NCBI RefSeq assembly: GCF_035944355.1
Contig: NZ_DASZBH010000004.1
Location: 310,001 to 374,000 of the forward strand
Reading direction: 5' to 3'
Length of the DNA: 64,000 bases
From: Frateuria_A sp035944355
Lineage (GTDB): Bacteria > Pseudomonadota > Gammaproteobacteria > Xanthomonadales > Rhodanobacteraceae
In this document: positions 8,899 through 16,668 of the stretch, piece by piece
Layout: every line of letters starts with the position of its first letter
Numbering within the stretch: position 1 is the stretch's first letter
Translations under genes and position numbers: made by a program
The notes under the pieces: model-generated
Seen by the model: only the letters and a program-made list of their open reading frames with translations
Database searches by the model: none
Told to the model about the DNA's origin: nothing

Positions 8899-10086
8899 AT
8901 GGAAATCCGTCCGATACTCGCCAGCCTGCGCAGGCACCGCATCCCGGCCACGCTGATCGTGCTGGAGATCGCGCTCGCCTGCGCGGTGCTGTGCAACGCG
9001 GTGTTCATGATCGGCCAGCGCATCGCCGACATCCGTTGGCCGAACGCGATCGACGAGCAGGGCATCTCGGTGGTCACCGTGAACGGCACCGATCCCAGGC
9101 TCGCCGCCAGCGACATCCCGCGCGACCTCGCGGCCCTGCGCGGCATTGCGGGGGTGACGGCGGCGGCCGCCGCGACCAGCATGCCGCTGGACCAGAACCC
9201 CGCGCTGTCGGACTTCACCACGGCGCCGGACGGCAAGACCACGGTTAACACTTCGATCTACTTCCTCGGCAGCGGCGGCGAGCAGGCGCTGGGGCTGCGC
9301 CTGCTGGCAGGACGCTTCTTCAACGCCGACGAGTATGCGGACAGCGGTACCAGGGACTTCAATTCCACCGGTCACGTCGTGCTGATCACGCAAAGCGATG
9401 CGCGGCGCCTGTGGCCGGGACAGAGCGCGCTGGGCAGGAACCTGTACACCAACGACAGGAGCTGGACGGTGGTCGGCGTGGTCGCCGACGTGCTGGCGCA
9501 GGATCCGAGGTTCAGCGGGCCGGGCGGCCGCCATTCCAGCGTGTTCTTCCCGTTGCATCCTGACGCGGTGATGGGCGACTACGTGCTGCGCAGCGCACCC
9601 CGGGACCGCGCGCGCGTCCTGCGCGAGGCGACACAGGCGCTGGGCAAGCTGGAGCCCGGCGCGGTAGTGCAAGGCGTGACCTATGCCGGCATGCGTGGCG
9701 ACTACTTCGCCAATACCCGAAGCATGGCGTGGATGCTGGTGCTGGTCTGCGTGGTGATGCTGGCGGTGACCGCATTCGGCATCGTGGGCCTCACCAGCTT
9801 CTGGGTGGGGCAGCGCCGGAGGCAGATCGGCATCCGCCGCGCCGTGGGCGCCACCCGCGGCCACATCATGCAGTACTTCCAGACCGAGAACTTCCTGCTC
9901 GGCACCGCCGGCGTGGTGCTGGGCATGGTGCTGGCCTTCGGCATCAACCTGTACCTGATGCAGCGCTACGAGATCGCGCGCATGCCCTGGTATTACCTGC
10001 CGGCCAGCGCGGTCGCGCTGTGGATGCTCGGCCCGGCGCTGCGTGCCGCGGCGGTGCCGCCGGTGGTGGCGACCCGATCGGTATGA
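8899..10086 (+). CDS. FtsX/MacB-like ABC transporter permease, B type, pair 4 (short last helix)
   Basis: A 395-residue B-type permease, the shortest in the array. The ATG at 8899 (MEIRPILASLRRHR) is preceded by GGGGAGCGACC. The frame is open further back into the A gene, but only this start gives the family N-terminus. The coupling motif is IGIRRAVGATRG, a slight variant. In the last membrane helix about five residues are missing compared with pairs 3 and 5: ALWMLGPAL here, against an LWIIGQLAVLGPAL type elsewhere. The helix may therefore be short. The tail VPPVVATRSV is intact. Pair 4 thus departs from the array consensus in both subunits. Confidence 0.85.
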   Translation: MEIRPILASLRRHRIPATLIVLEIALACAVLCNAVFMIGQRIADIRWPNAIDEQGISVVTVNGTDPRLAASDIPRDLAALRGIAGVTAAAAATSMPLDQNPALSDFTTAPDGKTTVNTSIYFLGSGGEQALGLRLLAGRFFNADEYADSGTRDFNSTGHVVLITQSDARRLWPGQSALGRNLYTNDRSWTVVGVVADVLAQDPRFSGPGGRHSSVFFPLHPDAVMGDYVLRSAPRDRARVLREATQALGKLEPGAVVQGVTYAGMRGDYFANTRSMAWMLVLVCVVMLAVTAFGIVGLTSFWVGQRRRQIGIRRAVGATRGHIMQYFQTENFLLGTAGVVLGMVLAFGINLYLMQRYEIARMPWYYLPASAVALWMLGPALRAAAVPPVVATRSV

Positions 10087-10126
10087 GTTTCGACGCAGCG
10101 CCCATTTCGCCTTGAAGGAACCGGGA

Positions 10127-11449
10127 ATGTTCAGCTACTACCTCGACCTCGCCCTGCGCAGCCTCAAGCGCAACAAGGCGCTGACCGCGCTGATGGTGTT
10201 GGCCATCGCCGTGGGCATCGGCGCCAGCATGACCACGCTGACGGTGATGCATCTGCTTTCCGGCGACCCGATGCCGGGGCGCAGCGCCACGCTGTTCTAT
10301 CCGCAGGTGGACCCGACCGACGACTCCCGGCCTGACAGCCAGCCGCGCGACGTGATGGACTACCGCTCCGCGATGGACCTGTGGGGCGCGCACCGCGCCG
10401 ATCGCCAGGCGCTGATCGCCAGCGCCGAGCTGAAGCTGCGCGCGCCGGGGGTGAACCTGCCGCCGCAGATGGCGCGGGTGCTCACCACCACCAGCGACTT
10501 CTTTCCCATGTTCGCCGTGCCGCTGCGCTACGGCAGCGCCTGGACGCCGGCCGACGATGCGCAGCGCTCGCGCGTGGCGGTGATCTCCTCCGATCTCAAC
10601 AACCGGCTGTTCGGCGGCGCCAACAGCGTGGGGCGCACCCTGCGGCTGAAGGATGCGGACGTGCGCATCGTCGGCGTGCTGGCGTCATGGCGTCCGTCGC
10701 CGCAGTTCTACGACGTGGCGGGCGGGCGCTTCTCGGACGGCAAGACTTCCTCCTTCTATGCCAAGCCGGAAGATGTCTTCATGCCGTTCACCTCGGCTCA
10801 GGACGTCGCCGGCAACGACTTCGGCGTGTTCACCTGCTGGGGCGATCCGCAGGCGATGAAGCACCTGCAGACCGCGCCATGCGTGTGGGTGGCGCTGTGG
10901 GTGCAGTTGAACGATGCGGCGAAGGTCGCCGCTTACCGGCGCTTCGTCGCCGACTACGCGGTCCAGCAAAAGGCGCTCGGCCGCTTCGTGCATGCGGACA
11001 ACACGCGGATGATGGACCTCATGCAGTGGCTGGATTTCAACCACGTCGTGCCCAGCGACGTGCGGCTGCAGGTCGCGCTGGCCTTCGCCTTCCTGCTGAT
11101 CTGCCTGTGCAACACGGTGGGCCTGCTGCTGGCCAAGTTCCTGCGCCGCAGCGGCGAGATCGGCGTGCGCCGCGCGCTCGGCGCGAGCCGTGGCGCGGTG
11201 TTTGCGCAGTGCCTGGTGGAGGCCGGGATGATCGGCCTGCTCGGCGGCTTCGGTGGCTGGCTGCTGACCTTGCTGGGCCTGTGGCTGGTGCGGCGACAAC
11301 CGGTCGAATACGCGGACCTGGCGCACCTGGACGGCGGGATGTTCCTGGCCACCTTCGTGCTGGCGGTGCTGGCCAGCCTGCTTGCCGGCCTGGTGCCTGC
11401 GCTTCGTGCGAGCCGCGTCACGCCTGGGCTGCAATTGAAGACGCTTTGA
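10127..11449 (+). CDS. FtsX/MacB-like ABC transporter permease, A type, pair 5
   Basis: A 440-residue A-type permease starting MFSYYLDLALRSLKRNK, with GAAGGAACCGGGA just upstream. It has helix 1, a periplasmic domain (FGGANSVGR), three C-terminal helices, EIGVRRALGA and the tail TPGLQLKTL. Cys237 and Cys252 are 15 residues apart rather than 17, reflecting a two-residue shorter loop. It lies 40 bases after the pair-4 B gene and 47 before its own partner. As with the other members, no ATPase, solute-binding protein or outer-membrane factor gene is adjacent, so the substrate cannot be read from this window. Confidence 0.87.
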   Translation: MFSYYLDLALRSLKRNKALTALMVLAIAVGIGASMTTLTVMHLLSGDPMPGRSATLFYPQVDPTDDSRPDSQPRDVMDYRSAMDLWGAHRADRQALIASAELKLRAPGVNLPPQMARVLTTTSDFFPMFAVPLRYGSAWTPADDAQRSRVAVISSDLNNRLFGGANSVGRTLRLKDADVRIVGVLASWRPSPQFYDVAGGRFSDGKTSSFYAKPEDVFMPFTSAQDVAGNDFGVFTCWGDPQAMKHLQTAPCVWVALWVQLNDAAKVAAYRRFVADYAVQQKALGRFVHADNTRMMDLMQWLDFNHVVPSDVRLQVALAFAFLLICLCNTVGLLLAKFLRRSGEIGVRRALGASRGAVFAQCLVEAGMIGLLGGFGGWLLTLLGLWLVRRQPVEYADLAHLDGGMFLATFVLAVLASLLAGLVPALRASRVTPGLQLKTL

Positions 11450-11496
11450 TGCGCTGCCCGCGACCGCAGCTGCACTCCCAAGGAGCCAACCCGACC

Positions 11497-12711
11497 ATGC
11501 AGATACGACCCGTCCTCGCCGCGTTGCGCCGCCATCGCCTGGCCACGCTGCTGATCGTCATGGAGATCGCGCTCGCCTGCGCGGTGCTCTGCAACGCCTG
11601 CTTCCTGATCGCCAACCGGGTGCAGCAGACCGGCTTGCAGAGCGGCGTCGACGAGAGTTCGCTGGCGGAGCTGACGCTCACCGGCTACGACGCGGCCCAG
11701 GCCACGGATCTCAACGCGCGCGTGCTCGACGGGCTGCGCACGATTTCCGGCATGCAGTCGGTCAGCGTGATCAACGCGGTGCCGTTCGGCCAGCATGCCG
11801 GCACCGCCGGCATCAAGCTGAGCCGGGACGCGCAGAAGTCGGCTGGCGTGGTCCACTTCTACGTAGGCGGACCAGGCAGCTTCGAGGCGCTGGGCCTGCG
11901 CGTGGTGTCCGGCCGGGGGCCGCAGGCGACCGACATGACTGCGGTGATCGACTTCCTGCCCAGGAGCGCGCCGGTGCTGGTGAGCCGCGCGCTGGCCGCG
12001 CACCTGTGGCCGGGCGCCGACCCGCTGGGCCAGGTGATCTGGTGCGCCGACCGGCCGTACCGCGTGATGGGCGTGGTCGACCACCTGGCGCGGCCGGCGG
12101 GCGGCGAGGGCGGCCCGGACACGCGCGAGTGGTCGGTGTTCGTGCCGGCGCTGCCCGGCGAGAATCTCGCCGGTGTCTACCTGCTGCGCGCCGCGCCGGA
12201 CCAGCTCGACCGCGTGCTGCGCGAGGCCCGCGAGCGCATCGCCAAGATCGCCCCGGAAGTGGTGGTCGACAGCCTGGGCAGCCAGACCCTGCCGCAGCTG
12301 CGCGACCGCTACTTCCGCGACGACCGCGCCATGGCCGGCATGCTGGTGGGCGTGATCGTGGCGCTGCTGCTGGTGACCGCGCTGGGCATCGTGGGCCTGA
12401 CCAGCTTCTGGGTCGCGCAGCGGCGCAAGCAGATCGGCGTGCGCCGCGCGCTGGGCGCCACCCGCGGCGACATTCTGGGCTATTTCCAGACCGAGAACTT
12501 CCTGATCGTCAGCTTCGGCATCGGCTTGGGCATGGTGCTCGCATTCGGGGCCAATGTGTTGCTGATGACCCGGTACGAGCTGCCGCGCCTGCCGCTGCTG
12601 TACCTGCCGATCGGCGCGCTGGTGCTGTGGGCGCTCGGGCAGCTGGCGGTGCTGGCGCCGGCGCTGCGCGCGGCGGCGGTGCCGCCGGTGGTCGCCACGC
12701 GGTCGGTGTGA
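11497..12711 (+). CDS. FtsX/MacB-like ABC transporter permease, B type, pair 5
   Basis: A 404-residue B-type permease, the last gene of the array. The ATG at 11497 (MQIRPVLAALRRHR) is preceded by AAGGAGCC at suitable distance. The frame runs open much further upstream, but only this start fits the family. The first helix contains AVLCNACFLIA, the coupling motif is IGVRRALGATRGDIL, and the tail is VPPVVATRSV. Downstream, 86 bases without an evident terminator lead to the peptidase-like gene, so read-through is possible. The substrate is unknown. Confidence 0.87.
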   Translation: MQIRPVLAALRRHRLATLLIVMEIALACAVLCNACFLIANRVQQTGLQSGVDESSLAELTLTGYDAAQATDLNARVLDGLRTISGMQSVSVINAVPFGQHAGTAGIKLSRDAQKSAGVVHFYVGGPGSFEALGLRVVSGRGPQATDMTAVIDFLPRSAPVLVSRALAAHLWPGADPLGQVIWCADRPYRVMGVVDHLARPAGGEGGPDTREWSVFVPALPGENLAGVYLLRAAPDQLDRVLREARERIAKIAPEVVVDSLGSQTLPQLRDRYFRDDRAMAGMLVGVIVALLLVTALGIVGLTSFWVAQRRKQIGVRRALGATRGDILGYFQTENFLIVSFGIGLGMVLAFGANVLLMTRYELPRLPLLYLPIGALVLWALGQLAVLAPALRAAAVPPVVATRSV

Positions 12712-12797
12712 GTCCGTCGCACCTGCATGCATTCCGGCACGCGAGCGCGCTGGCCCACCGCGACCACAATCTGCTTTCCAAGACGAAAGGACGGACG

Positions 12798-14597
12798 ATG
12801 AAGCTGCGACCCTTGATGTTGTGTACGGCCCTGCTGGTGGCCCTGCCGCTGGCCGCCAGCGCACGCGACACGGCTTCCACGCAAGTCGCGCCGGCGGACG
12901 TGGCCGCGCGCGTCAAGGCGCTCGATGCGCTGCTGGCCGAGCAGTGGCAGCACACCCTGGAGAACTCGCCCGAATTCGCCACCGTGCTGGGCGACCTGCG
13001 CTACAACGACCGCTGGAGCGACATGTCGCTGGCGCACACCGCGGCCGAGCGCAAGGTGGCCCAGGACTTCCTGCGCCGCTTCGAGGCGATCGACACCCGC
13101 GGCTTGCCCGACGAGGACGCGCTCAACCAGCAGCTGATGGTGCGCCAGCTCAAGGACAGCCTCACCAGCCTGGACTTCAAGCTCAACGAGATGCCGCTGG
13201 AGCAGATGAGCGGCATCCATCTGCAGCTGGCCGGCTTCGTCAGCTCCATCCCGTTCGACAACACCAAGGAATACGAGGATTACCTGGCGCGCCTGAAAGC
13301 GGTGCCCAAGCTGTTCGACCAGACCGTCGAGGTGGCGCGCCAGGGCTTGCGCGACGGCATGATGCCGCCGAAGTACCTGCTGGAGAAGGTGGTGCAGCAG
13401 ATCGCCAGCATCCAGCGGCCGGCCGGCATGGACAGCGTGTTCGCCGAGCCGCTGAAGCACTTTCCCAAGAGCGTGTCCGCGGCCGACCAGGCGCGGCTTA
13501 AGCAGGCGATCCTGGCGGCGATCGATGGCCAGGTGCGCCCGGCCTACGCCAGGCTGGGCGACTTCGTGGCGAAGGACTACGCGCCGCACGGGCGCAGCCA
13601 GCCGGGCGTGTGGCAATTGCCGCACGGCGATGCGATCTACCGCTTCCTGGTGCGCCAGACCACGACGACCGACAAGAGCCCGGCGCAGATCCACGCGATC
13701 GGCCTGGCCGAGGTCGAGCGCATCGAGGGCGAGATGACCGCCATCGCCAAGGCGCAGGGTTACCAGGACCTGGCCAGCTTTCGCGCGGCGCTCCAGACCA
13801 ATCCCAAAGTGCACGCGAAGTCGCGCGAGGACATCCTCGAACGCTACCGCGGCTACCTCGCGCAGATGAAACCGCAGCTGCCCAAGCTGTTCGGCCTGCT
13901 GCCCAAGACCGACGTGGTGGTGATGCCGGTCGAGCCGTTCCGCGAAAAGGAGGCGCCCGGCGCCGAATACCACCAGGGCACGCCGGACGGCTCGCGGCCG
14001 GGGCAGATCTTCGTCAACACCAGCGACTACGCCCACCGCAGCGTGCTGTCGATCGAATCGACCGCCTACCACGAGGGCATCCCCGGGCATCACATGCAGA
14101 TCTCCATCGCGCAGACGCTGCCCGCGCTGCCGCCGTTCCGCCAGCAGGCCGGCTACACCGCCTATGTCGAAGGCTGGGCGCTGTACGCCGAACAGCTGGG
14201 CAAGGAGGTCGGCTTCTACCAGGACCCGCTGTCCTACTACGGCCATCTGTCCGACGAACTGCTGCGCGCCGATCGCCTGGTGCTGGATACCGGCGTGCAC
14301 TACAAGCACTGGACGCGGGCGCAGATGGTGGATTTCTTCCACGCCCATTCCAGCGAGGACGAGCCCAGCATCCAGGCCGAGACGGACCGCTACGTCACCT
14401 GGCCCAGCCAGGCGCTGGCCTACAAGATGGGCCAGCTGAAGATCCTGGAGCTGCGGGCGCGGGCCAAGCAGGCGCTGGGCGCGAAGTTCGATATCCGCGC
14501 CTTCCACGACGAGGTGCTGGGCGGCGGCGCGCTGCCGCTGGATGTGCTCGAGCAGCGCGTGGACGGCTGGATCGCGGCGCAGAAGGCCAAGGCCTGA
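12798..14597 (+). CDS. exported DUF885 family protein, probable zinc metallopeptidase
   Basis: A 599-residue protein with an N-terminal signal peptide (MKLRPLMLCTALLVALPLAA, cleavage expected after ASA near residue 23), so it should act in the periplasm or outside. The DUF885 signature HEGIPGHH at residues 425-432 resembles an HExxH-type zinc site. Members of this family are predicted, and in a few cases shown, to be metallopeptidases or carboxypeptidase-like enzymes. The start is the ATG after GAAAGGACGGACG; the upstream open frame lies inside the last permease. It stands between the permease array and the two-component genes, in the same direction. It could process a peptide that the permeases handle or that the kinase senses, but this is a hypothesis. 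A housekeeping peptidase is the alternative. Confidence 0.85.
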   Translation: MKLRPLMLCTALLVALPLAASARDTASTQVAPADVAARVKALDALLAEQWQHTLENSPEFATVLGDLRYNDRWSDMSLAHTAAERKVAQDFLRRFEAIDTRGLPDEDALNQQLMVRQLKDSLTSLDFKLNEMPLEQMSGIHLQLAGFVSSIPFDNTKEYEDYLARLKAVPKLFDQTVEVARQGLRDGMMPPKYLLEKVVQQIASIQRPAGMDSVFAEPLKHFPKSVSAADQARLKQAILAAIDGQVRPAYARLGDFVAKDYAPHGRSQPGVWQLPHGDAIYRFLVRQTTTTDKSPAQIHAIGLAEVERIEGEMTAIAKAQGYQDLASFRAALQTNPKVHAKSREDILERYRGYLAQMKPQLPKLFGLLPKTDVVVMPVEPFREKEAPGAEYHQGTPDGSRPGQIFVNTSDYAHRSVLSIESTAYHEGIPGHHMQISIAQTLPALPPFRQQAGYTAYVEGWALYAEQLGKEVGFYQDPLSYYGHLSDELLRADRLVLDTGVHYKHWTRAQMVDFFHAHSSEDEPSIQAETDRYVTWPSQALAYKMGQLKILELRARAKQALGAKFDIRAFHDEVLGGGALPLDVLEQRVDGWIAAQKAKA

Positions 14598-14630
14598 GGC
14601 CACGAAGCCCTGGCTGGCTGCCAGGTCGAG

Positions 14631-14789
14631 CCCTCTCCCCCAGCCCCGCCAGGTTGAGCCCTCTCCCCCGGCCCGGCCGGGGGAGAGGGTTGGGAGAGGG
14701 GGAGGCCTTTGCCTTTTCATTGAGGCATGCTTGCAAGAGCCAGGAGCCTTCCCCTTCCCCCTCTCCCCAGGCAGGGGCCGGGGAGAGGG
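14631..14789. repeat. CTCTCCC palindromes with a tandem duplication, between peptidase and regulator
   Basis: A unit of about 29 bases (CCAGGTCGAGCCCTCTCCCC onward) is repeated directly at about 14621 and 14650. The second copy opens into a perfect palindrome at 14659-14689 with 15-base arms (CCCTCTCCCCCGGCC) and a single central base. A further hairpin at 14759-14789 pairs CCCTCTCCCC with GGGGAGAGGG. These fill most of the 250-base gap before the response regulator and could act as a strong RNA structure at the 3' end of the peptidase message. Confidence 0.8.
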
Positions 14790-14847
14790 AGCAAAAAGCA
14801 ACCTTTTGGCGTGGAGATGCATCCATGCCGGCATGTGCAGGAAAAAG

Positions 14848-16185
14848 ATGCGAACCGTCCTCATCATCGACGACAACCCGGCCGTGGGCGAGGCGCTGTC
14901 GCTGCTGCTCTCGCTGCACGACATCCGCCCGCTGACCGCGCTCACGCCCCAGGAGGGGCTGGCCATGCTCGACCGCGAGCTGGTCGACGTGGTGATCCAG
15001 GACATGAACTTCACCGCCGACACCACCTCGGGCGAGGAGGGCGTGGCGCTGTTCCGCGCCATCCGCCAGCGGCACACCGACCTGCCGGTGATCCTGCTGA
15101 CCGCCTGGACCCACCTGGAAACCGCGGTGGAGCTGGTCAAGGCCGGCGCCGCCGACTACGTGGCCAAGCCCTGGGACGACACCAAGCTGCTGGCCACGGT
15201 GGAGAACCTGCTGGAGCTCTCCGAATCCACCCGCGAGGTCAACCGCACCCGCCGCGAGCGCCGCCGCCGCCGCGAGGTGCTGCGCCAGACCTACGAGCTG
15301 GACGGTCTGGTGTTCGCCTCCGACGCGATGGCGCAGACGCTGGAGCTCGCCTGCCAGGTGGCGCGCTCGCACGTGCCGGTGCTGATCACCGGACCCAACG
15401 GCGCGGGCAAGGAGCGCATCGCCTGTATCGTGCACGCGAACTCGCCTGTGCGCAGCGGGCCATTCGTGGCGGTCAACTGCGGCGCATTGCCGGGCGAGCT
15501 GATCGAGGCGGAGCTGTTCGGCGCCGACGCCGGCGCCTACACCGGGGCCAACAAGGCGCGCGAGGGACGCTTCGAGTTGGCCGACGGCGGCACGCTGTTC
15601 CTGGACGAGATCGGCAACCTCCCGTTGCCCGGCCAGGTCAAGCTGCTGCGCGTGCTGGAGACCGGCCAGTTCGAGCGGCTGGGTTCGGGCCGCACGCGGC
15701 AGGTCAGGGTGCGCGTGCTCTCGGCGACCAACGCCGACCTCAAGGCGATGGTGCGGGCCGGCACCTTCCGCGAGGACCTCTACTACCGCCTCAACGTGAT
15801 CGAGGTGAACCTGCCGCCGCTGGCCGAGCGCACCGACGACATCGTGCCGCTGGCCGAGCATTTCCTCGACGGCCGCGCGGAACTCGGCGACGCGGCGCGC
15901 GAGGCGCTGGTGAGCTACCCCTGGCCGGGCAATGTGCGCGAGCTCAAGAATGCGATCGAGCGCGCCGCGCTGCTGGCCACCGACGGCGTGGTCACGCCAC
16001 AGTTGCTCAACCTGCCGCAGCACACGCCTGCGGTCGCCCGCAACCTGGACGAGCCCAGCCGCGAGGCGGTGGAGAGCGCGCTGCAGCGCGCCGACGGCGT
16101 GGTGAGCCGCGCCGCGCAGTCGCTGGGCCTCTCGCGCCAGGCGCTGTACCGGCGCATGGAGCGCTACGGCCTGGCGACCAGTTGA
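14848..16185 (+). CDS. NtrC-family sigma-54-dependent response regulator
   Basis: A 445-residue regulator with three parts: receiver domain (about 1-125; acidic pocket DD at 8-9, phospho-acceptor Asp52, Lys107), AAA+ domain (about 150-385; Walker A GPNGAGK at 182-188, GAYTGA at 229-234, Walker B GTLFLDE), and a C-terminal Fis-type helix-turn-helix ending SRQALYRRMERYG. The sigma-54 contact loop is GAYTGA, an accepted variant of GAFTGA, so it should activate RpoN promoters. The ATG at 14848 follows AGGAAAAAG; an in-frame ATG at 14833 has no better site, and the longer frame runs into the peptidase gene. The histidine kinase is encoded downstream after one small gene. No clear -24/-12 promoter was found in this window, so its target may lie upstream. 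Confidence 0.93.
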   Translation: MRTVLIIDDNPAVGEALSLLLSLHDIRPLTALTPQEGLAMLDRELVDVVIQDMNFTADTTSGEEGVALFRAIRQRHTDLPVILLTAWTHLETAVELVKAGAADYVAKPWDDTKLLATVENLLELSESTREVNRTRRERRRRREVLRQTYELDGLVFASDAMAQTLELACQVARSHVPVLITGPNGAGKERIACIVHANSPVRSGPFVAVNCGALPGELIEAELFGADAGAYTGANKAREGRFELADGGTLFLDEIGNLPLPGQVKLLRVLETGQFERLGSGRTRQVRVRVLSATNADLKAMVRAGTFREDLYYRLNVIEVNLPPLAERTDDIVPLAEHFLDGRAELGDAAREALVSYPWPGNVRELKNAIERAALLATDGVVTPQLLNLPQHTPAVARNLDEPSREAVESALQRADGVVSRAAQSLGLSRQALYRRMERYGLATS

Positions 16186-16313
16186 CAGAGTCTGACCCTT
16201 CCCCGCCTTCAGTTCGGTGGGGCCCCCCCGCACGCGAACCCACGCCCTTCCTGCGGTTGCCGCCATCGGAGGGCCGCGGGATCATCGGCATCCTCACCCA
16301 AGGAACCCCGACC

Positions 16314-16640
16314 ATGCGCACTCCCGCCTTCATGTTCGCCATCCTGCTTGCCGCGGGGGCGGTACAGGCCCAGAGCGTCCCGCAGGCGAGCGACAGCTGG
16401 AGCACCCCGGCACCGGCGTCCACGGCAAGCTACCGTTCGGGCGGCGTGGCCCCGGCCGCGCAGCGCGAGCCCAGCTCCCACTTCAAGTTCAAGGAACGAC
16501 GCAATCCCATGGAACTGCCGGGCAACACCGCACAGGAGCGTTCGGGCCGGGCCGCGGTCGGCGGCACGGGTTCGGTGGACGGCAACGGCCGTCCCGCGGT
16601 GAGCTGCCCGCAGACGCCGATGGACCCCGCGTGCCACTGA
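16314..16640 (+). CDS. small secreted protein of unknown function between regulator and kinase genes
   Basis: A 108-residue protein with a clear signal peptide (MRTPAFMFAILLAAGAVQA, cleavage after AQA or QAQ near residue 20). The mature part is about 88 residues, rich in Ser, Pro, Gly and Ala, with a basic stretch KFKERRNP near the middle and a C-terminus that carries the only two cysteines (CPQTPMDPACH). The start follows AAGGAACCCCGACC. I do not recognise a family. Its place between a response regulator and its kinase, in the same direction and with short spacing, suggests co-expression. It could be a periplasmic accessory of the sensor, or an exported peptide that the system senses or secretes. 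The upstream gap (16186-16313) shows no clear promoter. Confidence 0.72.
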   Translation: MRTPAFMFAILLAAGAVQAQSVPQASDSWSTPAPASTASYRSGGVAPAAQREPSSHFKFKERRNPMELPGNTAQERSGRAAVGGTGSVDGNGRPAVSCPQTPMDPACH

Positions 16641-16668
16641 TCCGGGCAGTCCCCAGCCGGAGCCCCGC

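Noticed and set aside
14542..14847. An upstream extension of the response regulator
   Set aside because: It overlaps the peptidase gene and is written through the repeat element. The receiver domain starts at the ATG at 14848.
12712..16313. Possible -24/-12 (sigma-54) promoters near the regulator
   Set aside because: GG and GC pairs with the wrong spacing were seen (for example at 12735-12750), but none matches TGGCAC-N5-TTGC.
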